Below, piece by piece: positions 43,888 to 52,212 of a stretch of 64,000 nt of DNA. The translations under genes were made by a program, and so were the position numbers. The first letter of the stretch is position 1. Every line of letters begins with the position of its first letter. The stretch is from an uncultured Luteitalea sp. (GTDB lineage: Bacteria > Acidobacteriota > Vicinamibacteria > Vicinamibacterales > Vicinamibacteraceae). Location of the stretch: assembly GCA_934541105.1 (NCBI GenBank), contig CAKTDA010000003.1, positions 124,001 to 188,000 of the forward strand, in the 5' to 3' direction. The notes below the pieces were generated by a model. The model searched no databases. It saw nothing but the letters and a program-made list of their open reading frames with translations, and was not told where the DNA came from.

Positions 43888-44885
43888 AGCAGGCCTTCCG
43901 TCTCGGGGAACCCGCACAGCAGGTTGAACTGCTGCACGGCCTGGCCCGCGGCGCCCTTGAGCAGGTTGTCCAGCACGGCCACGACGATCACACGCCCGGT
44001 CGGCTCGTCGACGCGCCAGCCGATGTCGCAGAAGTTCGTGTGGGCGACGTGCTTGATCTCGGGCAGCGTGCTGCCCGTGAGCCGCACGAACGGCGTGTCG
44101 GCGTACGCCGCCCGGAACGCCTCGTCCACGTCGGCTGTCGTCGTGCCCGGCACCAGCCGCGCATACGTCGTCGAGAGGATGCCGCGATCGAGCGGCACCA
44201 GGTGCGGCGTGAACGTCACCGGGAGGCCGAGCGCCTGCTCCATCTCCGGCGTGTGCCGGTGGCCGAAGAGGCCGTAGGCCGCGACGCTTGCGTGGTTCTC
44301 CGAGAAGTGCGTCCGCTCGCTGGCACCCTTGCCGGCGCCGGAGATGCCCGACTTGGCATCGACGATGGCGTCGCCCTGGAGTCGAGCGCGCCGCGTGAGC
44401 GGCAGCAGCGACAGCATGGCGGCGGTCGGATAGCAGCCGGGGCACGACACGAGCCTCGCGTCGCGCACCTGCGCGGCATCGAACTCGGGCAGGGCGTAGA
44501 CGGTGCCCGCGGGCAGCGGATCGGGCGTGGCGGGGTAGTACTTTGCCCGCAGGGCCGGATCCTTCAGGCGAAAGGCGCCCGACATGTCGATCACGCGGTG
44601 GCCGCGCTCGAGGAGTTCCACGGCGCTCGTCGCGGCAAACGCCTCGGGGGTGCCGAGGAACACGACGTCGCAGCCGGCAAGCGCGTCGGGGCTGTAGGCG
44701 GTGATCTCGCCGTCCCAGATGCGGGCAAGCCCGGGGAGGCGGCGCGGCTGTTCCTGCTGGCTGGAGCCGAGCGCGACCTTGAGGTCGGCGCCCGGGTGCC
44801 GGGCCAGCAGCCTGACGAGCTCCTGCCCGCCATAGCCGGTCGCGCCGACGATTCCCACTCCGATGCGTTGTCGTCCGTCAGTCAT
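43884..44885 (-). CDS. argC: N-acetyl-gamma-glutamyl-phosphate reductase
   Basis: A 333-aa NADP-dependent reductase. The Rossmann motif GIVGATGYGGQELVRLL begins the protein, and the catalytic cysteine is C151 in SCPGCYPTAAML. The conserved HTPEMEQ and SGAGK-like region SGISGAGKG are also visible. It is the first gene of the minus-strand arginine operon. The ATG at 44885 is immediately followed upstream by an ARG-box-like site and a sigma-70 type promoter. Confidence 0.93.
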   Translation of the reverse strand: MTDGRQRIGVGIVGATGYGGQELVRLLARHPGADLKVALGSSQQEQPRRLPGLARIWDGEITAYSPDALAGCDVVFLGTPEAFAATSAVELLERGHRVIDMSGAFRLKDPALRAKYYPATPDPLPAGTVYALPEFDAAQVRDARLVSCPGCYPTAAMLSLLPLTRRARLQGDAIVDAKSGISGAGKGASERTHFSENHASVAAYGLFGHRHTPEMEQALGLPVTFTPHLVPLDRGILSTTYARLVPGTTTADVDEAFRAAYADTPFVRLTGSTLPEIKHVAHTNFCDIGWRVDEPTGRVIVVAVLDNLLKGAAGQAVQQFNLLCGFPETEGLL

Positions 44886-44902
44886 GTGAATACTTATACG
44901 AA
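44885..44902. promoter_or_regulatory. ARG-box-like ArgR operator at the argC start
   Basis: The 18-mer tgtgaatacttatacgaa agrees with the E. coli ARG-box consensus TnTGAATWWWWATTCAnA at 13 of 16 defined positions by my count. It touches the argC start codon and lies just downstream of the proposed argC promoter. ArgR, encoded divergently at 45004, would bind here to repress the operon. Confidence 0.65.
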
Positions 44903-44911
44903 AGAGAGGCC

Positions 44912-44940
44912 ATTATGCAGATGGGTGGCTGGAAGCGCAA
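44912..44940 (-). promoter_or_regulatory. Candidate sigma-70 promoter of argC operon
   Basis: On the minus strand TTGCGC (44935-44940) and CATAAT (44912-44917) are separated by exactly 17 bases. The -10 ends 26 bases upstream of the argC ATG, placing the start of transcription beside the ARG-box-like site. Confidence 0.5.
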
Positions 44941-44983
44941 GAAGAAAATCCCCATTGCTTCTGGATGTCTTTGTGGTGTTATC

Positions 44984-45010
44984 ATGCATACGTCTGCATA
45001 ATCATGAAGG
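44984..45010. promoter_or_regulatory. Second candidate ArgR site at the argR start
   Basis: The dyad ATGCA-6-TGCAT (44984-44999) overlaps a weaker ARG-box match (44993-45010, 11 of 16 by my count) that covers the argR ATG. The decamer tctgcataat occurs here on the plus strand and in mirror image at the argC -10. This placement would allow argR autoregulation. Confidence 0.4.
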
Positions 45011-45483
45011 GCTCACGACACGGCGTCATTCTGGACGTCATCGAACGGGAGAGCATCTCGAGCCAGGAGATGCTGAGGCAGCGGCTGAGCGCCCGCGGCT
45101 TCGACGTGACGCAGGCCACCCTGTCGCGCGACCTCAAGGAGCTCGGCGTCGTCAAGCGCGCCAGTGATGGAGCGTATCAGCGACCGATGCCTGGAAGCTC
45201 GTGGCCGCCCGATGCGGAGGGCCACCTGCAGCGCACGACGGCCGAGTTCCTTCAGCGCGCCGACAGGTCCGAGCAGCTGATCGTGCTCCGGACCGACTCG
45301 GGGCAGGCGGCGCTCCTGGCCATCGCCATCGACCGTGCGGCCCCGGCCGAGGTGCTGGGCACCGTGGCCGGCGACGACACGATTCTCGTGATCTGCCGCG
45401 ACACGGCTGCGGCACAGCGTTTCGTGGCCGACCTCGCGGAATGGCGCGTCCGTGCGGCCGTCCCGCTTCGTCCGCCCGCCTGA
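45004..45483 (+). CDS. argR: Arginine repressor
   Basis: A 159-aa regulator with an N-terminal winged helix (SQEMLRQRLSARGFDVTQATLSRDLKELG, the ArgR SRDL motif). The C-terminal oligomerisation and arginine-binding domain contains GTVAGDDTILVICR. With arginine bound, ArgR hexamers bind ARG boxes. The ATG at 45004 has no ribosome-binding site and only a short or absent leader from the likely promoter, so it may be leaderless. It is divergent from argC and first in the argR-argG-like-argH unit. Confidence 0.92.
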   Translation: MKGSRHGVILDVIERESISSQEMLRQRLSARGFDVTQATLSRDLKELGVVKRASDGAYQRPMPGSSWPPDAEGHLQRTTAEFLQRADRSEQLIVLRTDSGQAALLAIAIDRAAPAEVLGTVAGDDTILVICRDTAAAQRFVADLAEWRVRAAVPLRPPA

Positions 45484-45496
45484 CCGGGACCGTTTC

Positions 45497-46528
45497 ATGT
45501 CCATCGAACGAGTGGTGCTCGCCCATGCGGGCGACATGACGACACTGGCCGCGATCCCGCACCTCGCGCGACGCGGGGAGGTCGTGACGGTCACCGTGGA
45601 CGTCGGGCAGGGCGAGAGCCTGCTCGCCGTCCGCGAGCGGGCGCTCGAGGCCGGCGCGGTGCGGGCCCACGTGCTCGATGCCCGCGAGGTGTTCGCGCAC
45701 GAGTTGGTCCTGCCGGCGCTGCGCGCAGGCGCGGTGGGGTTCGACGGCGACCCGCATGCCGCGGTGCTCGCCGTGCCGTGCGTGGCGGCGCAGGTCGCGT
45801 CGGTCGCCGTCATGGAGCAGGCCACGGCGCTCGCGCATGGCGGCACCGGGCAGGCCGCCGCGCGCATGACGCGGTTGCTGCAGTCGCTCTCGGCCGTGCC
45901 GGTCCTGCCGAGCGTCGAGGCGGTGCCCGACGCGGGGGGCGCCGCAGACGTGCCCCCGCCCATGACGCCGGAGGGTGACGCGCGCGGCGCCGTTCGTGCG
46001 ACCCTGTGGGGGCGCTCGCTGCCGGCGCCGGGCTCGCTCGACGCGCCGGTCGACGAGTCGCTGTACGCGCAGACCCGCGCGACGACGCGCGGCGCCGACA
46101 CGCCGGCGATGCTCGACGTCGGGTTCGACGGCGGCACGCCGCGGCGCGTCAACGGCGTCAGCATGCCGATCGTCGAGTTGTTGAGCAGCCTCGACACGAT
46201 TGCCGGCGTCCACGGCATCGGACGCGTGGACGTGCTCGTGCCCGAGGGACGCGGCGTCCGGCGCGAGGTCGCCGAGGCGCCGGCTGCGGCGGTGCTCCAG
46301 ATCGCGGTGCGAGAACTCGAGGCCCTGTCGCTCCCCTGGTCGCTGCGCACGCTGCGTCGCCGTCTCGCCGAGAGCTACGTGGACCTGCTGCGGCTCGGCG
46401 ACTGGCACGGGCCGACGCGCGCCTCCATCGACGCACTGGCCGACCGCGCGCTGCGCGACGCCTCTGCGACGATCCGCCTGCGGCTCTTCAAGGGCAGCGT
46501 GCAGGTCGTCGGGAGGGAGAAGCACTGA
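45497..46528 (+). CDS. Divergent argininosuccinate synthase-like protein lacking the PP-loop
   Basis: A 343-aa protein, shorter than the about 400 aa of typical ArgG. It keeps the ArgG layout: strand ERVVLAHAG, DVGQGE at 35-40, HGGTG at 114-118 and a C-terminal SYVDLLRLGDWHGP. The ATP PP-loop, normally S-G-G-L-D-T-S, reads A-G-D-M-T-T-L at 11-17, and the canonical HGxTGKGNDQ reads HGGTGQAAAR. Key ATP and citrulline residues therefore appear lost, although position between argR and argH fits argG. It is either an enzymatically altered ArgG or a pseudoenzyme; a normal argG may exist elsewhere. The ATG at 45497 is 13 bp after the argR stop. Confidence 0.7.
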   Translation: MSIERVVLAHAGDMTTLAAIPHLARRGEVVTVTVDVGQGESLLAVRERALEAGAVRAHVLDAREVFAHELVLPALRAGAVGFDGDPHAAVLAVPCVAAQVASVAVMEQATALAHGGTGQAAARMTRLLQSLSAVPVLPSVEAVPDAGGAADVPPPMTPEGDARGAVRATLWGRSLPAPGSLDAPVDESLYAQTRATTRGADTPAMLDVGFDGGTPRRVNGVSMPIVELLSSLDTIAGVHGIGRVDVLVPEGRGVRREVAEAPAAAVLQIAVRELEALSLPWSLRTLRRRLAESYVDLLRLGDWHGPTRASIDALADRALRDASATIRLRLFKGSVQVVGREKH

Positions 46529-46606
46529 CCATGGCGTCGCCGCTCGTCGCGGCGTGCGCGTTCCGACGGCCGGCGGCCTGGTACCGGCGGCCGACGAGTG
46601 ATCCGT

Positions 46607-47986
46607 ATGTCGACTTTGTGGTCCGGGAGATTCGCCGCCGCGCCTGATCGCGACGTGTTCGCCTTTGGCTCCTCGTTCGCCTTCGACCGGCGGTTGTTCG
46701 AGGACGATGTCGAGGGGAGCCGCGCGTGGTCGGAGGCGCTGCTGCGCGCCGGCGTGCTGTCGCGCGACGAGCAGCACGCGCTCGATCGCGCGCTCACGGA
46801 GTTGCTCGAGGCGGCGGCTGCCGATCCGGCGTTCGTGTCGGGAGACGACGAGGACGTGCACTCGTTCGTCGAGCGGCAGCTCGTGGCCCGCGTCGGCGCA
46901 ACGGGAAAGCGATTGCATACGGGTCGATCGCGCAACGAGCAGGTGGCGCTCGACCTGCGCCTGTACCTGCGGCGCAGCGTCCGCGCGCTGCAGGCGCGCC
47001 TGCGGTCGCTCGTCGCCGTGCTGTGCGACCGCGCCGCCGCGGCCGGCGAGGCGCCGCTGCCGGCCTATACGCACCTGCGCCGCGCGCAGCCCGTGCTCGA
47101 GGCGCACTACTGGCTGGCACACGCCGCGGCGTTTCGCCGCGCGTGCGACCGCTTCGACACGGTGCACGCCGAGGCCGACGCGCTGCCGCTCGGGTCGGGC
47201 GCGATTGCCGGCAACTCGTTCGACGTGGACGTGGAGTTCCTGCGCGAGCGGCTCGGGTTCTCGCGCGTGGTCGCCAACAGCATGGACGCGGTTGCCGATC
47301 GCGACTTCGTGTCGAGCTTCCTGCACGCCTGCGCCCTCGTGATGGTGCACGTCAGCCGCCTGGCCGAGGACGTGATCGTCTACGGCTCGGAGGAGTTCGG
47401 CTTCTTCGAGCTCGACGATTCGGTGACGACGGGCAGCAGCCTGATGCCGCAGAAGAAGAACCCGGACCCGATGGAACTCGTACGAGGAAAGGCAGGGCGG
47501 GTCATCGGCCGCCACACCGGCTGGCTCGTGTCGATGAAGGGGCTGCCGAGCGGGTACAACAAGGACCTGCAGGAGGACAAGGAAGCCGTCTTCGACGCCG
47601 AGGACACGGTGGCCGGGAGCCTGATGTCGTGCGATGCGGTCGTGCGCACGCTGCGTGTGCGGCGCGACGTCACCGGGCGTGCGGCGGGCGGCTTCATGCT
47701 GGCCACCGACGTGGCCGACTACCTCGTGAGGAAGGGCCTGCCCTTCCGCGATGCGCACGAGCTCGTGGGCGGGATCGTCCGGACGCTGCTCGAGGATCAG
47801 CGCGCCCTCGAGTCACTGTCCCCTGACGAATGGCGGGAGTTCTCGCCGTTGTTCGAGGACGATGTCGTGGCCGCGATCACGCCGCTGGCGTCGATCCGCG
47901 CGCGGCGGACGCCGCAGAGCACGGCGCCGCCGGCGGTGGCGGCCCGGCTTGCCGAGATGCGCGAGTGGCTCGCCGCCGTGCGATGA
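46607..47986 (+). CDS. argH: Argininosuccinate lyase
   Basis: A 459-aa fumarase/aspartase-superfamily enzyme that splits argininosuccinate to arginine and fumarate. Marks are MSTLWSGRF, HTGRSRNEQVAL, AYTHLRRAQP and the signature GSSLMPQKKNPDPMELVRGKAGR with the catalytic serine loop. The ATG at 46607 is the family start; a GTG at 46598 would add three residues. It lies 78 bp after the argG-like gene. Its intactness implies that argininosuccinate is made by some enzyme in the cell. Confidence 0.93.
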   Translation: MSTLWSGRFAAAPDRDVFAFGSSFAFDRRLFEDDVEGSRAWSEALLRAGVLSRDEQHALDRALTELLEAAAADPAFVSGDDEDVHSFVERQLVARVGATGKRLHTGRSRNEQVALDLRLYLRRSVRALQARLRSLVAVLCDRAAAAGEAPLPAYTHLRRAQPVLEAHYWLAHAAAFRRACDRFDTVHAEADALPLGSGAIAGNSFDVDVEFLRERLGFSRVVANSMDAVADRDFVSSFLHACALVMVHVSRLAEDVIVYGSEEFGFFELDDSVTTGSSLMPQKKNPDPMELVRGKAGRVIGRHTGWLVSMKGLPSGYNKDLQEDKEAVFDAEDTVAGSLMSCDAVVRTLRVRRDVTGRAAGGFMLATDVADYLVRKGLPFRDAHELVGGIVRTLLEDQRALESLSPDEWREFSPLFEDDVVAAITPLASIRARRTPQSTAPPAVAARLAEMREWLAAVR

Positions 47987-47993
47987 TGTGCTA

Positions 47994-48007
47994 GTATCCG
48001 TCGACCT
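47994..48007. repeat. Half-copy of the arginine-cluster palindrome
   Basis: gtatccgtcgacct repeats exactly the 14 bases at 39781-39794, i.e. the left arm of the palindrome with its flank. The right arm is replaced by cctttttcc. It lies eight bases after the argH stop. Confidence 0.55.
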
Positions 48008-48086
48008 CCTTTTTCCGTTGGGTCTGACGCGGAGATTCCCGACCCCACTCGAGCACCACTAGGGGACGTACTTCCGGGAGCTGTTG

Positions 48087-48797
48087 ATGCAAGAGCGCCG
48101 GCTTCGGCTGGGTGATGTGCTGGACGACTACTGTCCGCGCGAGAAACGCCTTACCAATCATGTGATCGTCGCCCTCGTCGGCGACGAGGTGCGCACCACG
48201 CGGTGCACGACCTGCGATACCGAGCACGTCTACAAGGAGGGCAAGGTTCCTGCCCGCCGCAGGAAGGCCGAACCAAAGGCCGCCCTGTACAAGACGGTCC
48301 TCGAGAACATCACGGGTCGCGACGCCGAGACGGCGACGCCCCTCGCTGCTGCCGACGAGCCAGCGGCCGACGTGCCATCGCCACCGGCGTTGCCGCGTCC
48401 GCCCGCACCTGCCGCCGTGCCCGCACCCGCGGCACGCGAGCCGATCGCAGCCGCAGCAGCGGCAGCGGAGCCCGACGCGGCGCCTGCCGACGAGGGCGCC
48501 GAGCCCGCGCGCGAGGAGCCGGTGCATCGCCACCAGTTGATTCGCGCCACGCTGCCGAAGATCGAGGGCCAGGTGCCCGAGCGCAAGCCGGCCGACTTCA
48601 CGCTCTGGAACGTCCAGCGCCAGCCGCAGGGGCGGCGCGGGCGGCACCGGCAGCACCAGGCAGGCGGCGGCGGAGGCAACACCAACTGGGGCGGGTACTC
48701 GCCCTATGCCAACGGCCACCCGTCCGGGAAGAACCCGCAGCAGCAGGGGCAGGGCGGCGGCGGTCGGCAGCGCCAGAACCAGCGCCGCGGTCGGTGA
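48087..48797 (+). CDS. Putative zinc-ribbon protein with Ala/Pro and Gly/Gln/Arg low-complexity tail
   Basis: A 236-aa protein of unknown function. Residues 1-55 are a compact domain with C16 (DDYCPREKR) and C40/C43 (CTTCDTEH) plus H46, which could bind zinc. Residues about 75-145 are rich in Ala and Pro. A short conserved-looking block follows (HQLIRATLPKIEGQVPERKPADFTLWNV, about 150-180), and the last 50 residues are Gly/Gln/Arg/Asn-rich, like RNA-binding tails. GGGAG before the ATG supports the start. It stands alone between argH and fabI. A nucleic-acid role is inference. Confidence 0.7.
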   Translation: MQERRLRLGDVLDDYCPREKRLTNHVIVALVGDEVRTTRCTTCDTEHVYKEGKVPARRRKAEPKAALYKTVLENITGRDAETATPLAAADEPAADVPSPPALPRPPAPAAVPAPAAREPIAAAAAAAEPDAAPADEGAEPAREEPVHRHQLIRATLPKIEGQVPERKPADFTLWNVQRQPQGRRGRHRQHQAGGGGGNTNWGGYSPYANGHPSGKNPQQQGQGGGGRQRQNQRRGR

Positions 48798-48951
48798 CCG
48801 GTGCCGGCGTGCCAGCCGGCCGGTCCACGGGTGTCGATTTCGTAAGCCAGACCTGACAGTTACTCCCGGCGGACGCGTGCGAAGCCGGCGTGAACGCCCG
48901 TGCCCATGCGGCCGGGCCGAGGGCGGGACGTCCCGCACGGAGACCGTTCGC

Positions 48952-49728
48952 ATGTCGGAACTCGCAGGACGCACCGGGCTCATCGTCGGTGTCGCCAACA
49001 AGCGCTCCCTCTCATGGGCCGTCGCGCAGCAGGCCGACGCCGCCGGCGCCCGGCTCGTGCTCACCTACCAGAACGAACGCCTCAAGGAGAACGTCGACGA
49101 GCTCGCCGCGCAGCTCACCACGCCTCCGCTCGTCCTGCCGTGCGACGTGAGCCGCGACGAGGACGTCACGGCGCTGTTCGACACGCTCGGCGCGCAGGTC
49201 GAGGGGCTCGACTTCCTCGTGCACGGCGCGGCCTTCGCGCCGCGCGAGGCGCTCTCGGAGCCCTTCGTCCAGACGTCGCGCGAGGCGTTCCGCATCGCGC
49301 TCGACATCAGCGCGTACTCGCTCATCGCCATGGCCCGCGGCGCCGTGCCGCTCATGGCCCGCAAGGGCGGCGGCAGCATCGTCACGCTCTCGTACCTCGG
49401 CGCCGATCGCGTGTTCCCCAACTACAACGTGATGGGCGTGGCCAAGGCGGCGCTCGAGTCCACCGTCCGCTACCTGGCGAGCGACCTCGGCACGCAGGGC
49501 ATCCGCGTCAACACGATCTCGGCCGGCCCGGTGAAGACGCTTGCGGCCTCCGGCGTCTCGGGCTTCTCCGGCATCCTGCAGGTCTACCGCGATCGTGCCG
49601 CACTCAAGCGCAACATTGACGGGAGCGACGTCGCCGGCGCGGCAATGTTCCTCCTGAGCGACTGGAGCAAGGGGATCACCGCCGAGGTGATCTACGTGGA
49701 CGGCGGCTATCGCCCGATGGGCATGTAG
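48952..49728 (+). CDS. fabI: Enoyl-[acyl-carrier-protein] reductase (NADH), FabI type
   Basis: A 258-aa SDR enzyme completing each fatty-acid elongation cycle. The FabI-type cofactor motif GLIVGVANKRSLSWAVAQ, the active Tyr and Lys in FPNYNVMGVAKAALE, and GPVKTLAASG mark it as FabI rather than FabL or FabG. The C-terminal EVIYVDGGYRPMGM is also typical. The frame is open upstream to 48706 but only the ATG at 48952 gives the normal N-terminus. The stop codon abuts the stop of the convergent reductase gene. Confidence 0.93.
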   Translation: MSELAGRTGLIVGVANKRSLSWAVAQQADAAGARLVLTYQNERLKENVDELAAQLTTPPLVLPCDVSRDEDVTALFDTLGAQVEGLDFLVHGAAFAPREALSEPFVQTSREAFRIALDISAYSLIAMARGAVPLMARKGGGSIVTLSYLGADRVFPNYNVMGVAKAALESTVRYLASDLGTQGIRVNTISAGPVKTLAASGVSGFSGILQVYRDRAALKRNIDGSDVAGAAMFLLSDWSKGITAEVIYVDGGYRPMGM

Positions 49729-50463
49729 TCAGCCCGCTGTCGTCCACTGCTCGGTGCGCACGTGGTCGGCGGGCACGCCGAGGTGCGACAGCATGCGCGA
49801 GAGGTCGTCCACCATGGGTGCCGGCCCGCAGACGAAGCACACGGGCAGGGTGTCGCCGATGGCCTCCTGCAGCAGGGCCATGTCGATGCGGCCGCGTCGC
49901 CCGGGCCACCCGCCGCCGCGCGGGTCGCGGCTCACGGTGACGATGGCCTCGCGGCCGTGATCGGCATCCCAGCGCTCGATCTCCTCGGCGTAGGCGATGT
50001 CGTCGGCCGAGCGTACCGAGTACAGCAGCGGTCGCGGCGCGGCGTGCCCCCGGGCCTTCGCTTCGCGCGCGAGCGCACGCAGCGGCGCCACGCCGGTACC
50101 GCCCGCGACGAAGAGCAGCGGCACCGCCGGCAATGCGTCAGGAAGCACGAACGCGCCGAACGGTCCCTCGAAGTCCACGCGCGCGCCTTCAGCCAGCGTG
50201 TCGAAGTGCATGCCGAGGCCGCCGGCCGGGTTGGTGCGCAGCAGGAACTCCAGGCCGCGGTCGGTCAGCGTGTCGGACGGCGCCGACGCGATGGAGTAGG
50301 GGCGCCGCTCCCGCTGCCCGTGCAGGCCGATGGAGGCCGACTGTCCGGCATCGTAGGCGAACGGCACGGGGCCGATGTCGAGCACGATCCGGCGCGTCGT
50401 GGGTGTGGGCGCCGTGAGCGAACGGACGGTCAGGGTGAGGGCGTCGGGCACGAGGTGCGGCAC
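49729..50463 (-). CDS. Ferredoxin-NADP+ reductase-like FAD/NAD(P) oxidoreductase
   Basis: A 244-aa flavoprotein. The FAD motif RRPYSIAS, the NAD(P) motif LFVAGGTGVAPLRALAREA and the C-terminal VCFVCGPAPMVDDLSRML identify the FNR superfamily. No iron-sulphur domain is fused. The electron partner is unknown. The start is a GTG at 50463; no strong ribosome-binding site is seen. The gene is convergent with fabI with zero bases between stop codons. Confidence 0.85.
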   Translation of the reverse strand: MPHLVPDALTLTVRSLTAPTPTTRRIVLDIGPVPFAYDAGQSASIGLHGQRERRPYSIASAPSDTLTDRGLEFLLRTNPAGGLGMHFDTLAEGARVDFEGPFGAFVLPDALPAVPLLFVAGGTGVAPLRALAREAKARGHAAPRPLLYSVRSADDIAYAEEIERWDADHGREAIVTVSRDPRGGGWPGRRGRIDMALLQEAIGDTLPVCFVCGPAPMVDDLSRMLSHLGVPADHVRTEQWTTAG

Positions 50464-50562
50464 CGGCGTCGCGCCGGCGGGTCAGGACGAGTGCGCTGCC
50501 GTCGATAGTATCTGCTTCGCAACGCCTCGCACTACCTGCGATACAGTGGGCCCGGCGCGACG

Positions 50563-50967
50563 ATGGGTACGCTGTTCTCCGAACTCGGGCCGTTGCGGGC
50601 GGCGCTGTCGCAGGGGCCGCTCGTCTATGCCGACGCCAACGTGCCGGCACCGCTCGTGAGCTTCATGCGCCTGCAGTTGCGGTGGGACGTGCTCCACGTC
50701 GTGGACGAGCCCGAATGGCGCCGGGCCACCGACGTCGCGCACTTCCACCGGGCCAGGGACCTCGGACGCACGCTCGTGACGCTCGACCGGGACTTCCTCG
50801 ACGACAGGCGCTTTCCGCCCGCCGACAGCCCGGGCGTCATCGTGTTGTCCGCGCCCGACGACCGCCGGATGCGCGCGCTGCTCACGGACCTCGACGCGCA
50901 GCTGCGCCAGTCCGGAGCCGTGGCGCCGCTTGCCGGGCGCACGCTGCTGATCCACCCGCATGCCTGA
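50563..50967 (+). CDS. DUF5615-family PIN-like protein
   Basis: A 134-aa protein with the PIN-like/Mut7-C signatures VYADANVPAPLVSFMR, HRARDLGRTLVTLDRDFLDD and PGVIVLSA. The conserved acidic residues expected for a nuclease centre (D in ADANVP, D in TLDRDF) are present. DUF5615 proteins are often paired with DUF433 antitoxins, but the 100 bp upstream holds no partner ORF. The role may be RNase toxin or unrelated; it lies 15 bp before nagA on the same strand. Confidence 0.75.
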   Translation: MGTLFSELGPLRAALSQGPLVYADANVPAPLVSFMRLQLRWDVLHVVDEPEWRRATDVAHFHRARDLGRTLVTLDRDFLDDRRFPPADSPGVIVLSAPDDRRMRALLTDLDAQLRQSGAVAPLAGRTLLIHPHA

Positions 50968-50982
50968 TTCCTGCTGCTCATC

Positions 50983-52164
50983 ATGCTGATTCTCGACGGC
51001 GCCACGCTCGTCCTCCCCGATCGACTCATCTCCCCGGGCCGCCTCGTGATCGAGGACGACCGGATCGTGGACGTCGGCCCCGGCTCGGACGCCGGGCCGC
51101 TCGCGGGGCTGTGGATCGTGCCCGGCTTCATCGACGTCCACGTCCACGGCCTGCTCGGCGACGATACGCTCGACGGCCCGCACGCCATTGCCGCCATCGC
51201 CGCGAGCCTCCCGCGCTACGGCTGCACGTCGTTCACGCCGACGACGTTCGCGTGCCCGCCGTCGGCAATCGAGGTGCTCGCGACGGCAATCGAGCAGGCG
51301 ATGGATGCCCCGGCGCCCGGGGCCGCCCGCGTCCTGGCGGCGCACCTCGAGAGCAACTTCATGACGCCCGAGTACCGCGGCGCGCAGCCGCTCTCGGACC
51401 TCTGCCTCCCGCCGGGCGCGCCCGCCGACGCCGCCGTCGAGGGCACCGCGACCGCGTATGGCGCCGCGGAGGTCATGGCCGTGATTGCCGCGCATCGCCG
51501 CGCGATCGGCAAGCTGACGCTCGCCCCGGAGCTCCCGCAGGCGCTGCCCCTCATCCGCGACCTGGTGCTCCATGGCCACCGGGTCTCGCTCGGCCACTCC
51601 GGCGCGACGCTGGAGCAGGCGCGCGCAGGCATCGAGGCCGGTGCCAGGCAGGCGACCCACCTCTTCAACCGCATGCCGCCCTTCACGCATCGCACGCCAG
51701 GCCTCGTCGGCGCGGTGCTCGACGACGACCGCGTCGCAGTCGAACTGGTCTGTGACGGCTACCACGTCCATCCCGTCGCGATGCGCACGGCCATCCGCGC
51801 CAAGCGTCCGGAGCGCGTGATGGCCATCACCGATGGCCTTGCCGGGGCGGGGCTCCCGGTCGGCGCGCGCTTCACGCTCGGCGGGCGCGGCGTGACGGTC
51901 CGCGAGCAGGCCTGTTTCCTCGACGACGGGACGCTCGCCGGCAGCCGCCTGACCATGGACAGGGTGTTTGCCAACCTCGTCGAGATGATCGGCATGACGC
52001 CTCCGGAAGCCGCGACGATGTGCGCCACGGTGCAGGCCCGCGAGCTGGGCCTTTCCGACCGCGGGCGGCTGGCGCCGGGACTTCTCGCCGACGTCGCCGT
52101 GCTCGATGGCGGCTGGCAGGTCCGTCAGACGATCATCGGCGGCACGGTCGTCCACGGCGCATGA
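50983..52164 (+). CDS. nagA: N-acetylglucosamine-6-phosphate deacetylase
   Basis: A 393-aa amidohydrolase that removes acetate from GlcNAc-6-phosphate in amino-sugar recycling. Marks are GFIDVHVHG, AAHLESNFMTPEYRGAQ (the family LEGPF-like site, here LESNF), the metal and substrate histidines in SLGHSGA and THLFNRMPPFTHR, and the catalytic Asp in MAITDGLAGAG. The length fits. No nagB or transporter is adjacent. Substitution in the LEGPF motif could alter specificity. Confidence 0.83.
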   Translation: MLILDGATLVLPDRLISPGRLVIEDDRIVDVGPGSDAGPLAGLWIVPGFIDVHVHGLLGDDTLDGPHAIAAIAASLPRYGCTSFTPTTFACPPSAIEVLATAIEQAMDAPAPGAARVLAAHLESNFMTPEYRGAQPLSDLCLPPGAPADAAVEGTATAYGAAEVMAVIAAHRRAIGKLTLAPELPQALPLIRDLVLHGHRVSLGHSGATLEQARAGIEAGARQATHLFNRMPPFTHRTPGLVGAVLDDDRVAVELVCDGYHVHPVAMRTAIRAKRPERVMAITDGLAGAGLPVGARFTLGGRGVTVREQACFLDDGTLAGSRLTMDRVFANLVEMIGMTPPEAATMCATVQARELGLSDRGRLAPGLLADVAVLDGGWQVRQTIIGGTVVHGA

Positions 52165-52212
52165 CGCGCGCGTGAACCCGTGTTCCGGGCGATTCGTCTA
52201 CTGTTGGCAGCC

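Noticed and set aside
46531..46647. Short ORF between the argG-like gene and argH
   Set aside because: It overlaps the argH start and has Arg/Ala-biased composition with no motif; treated as chance.
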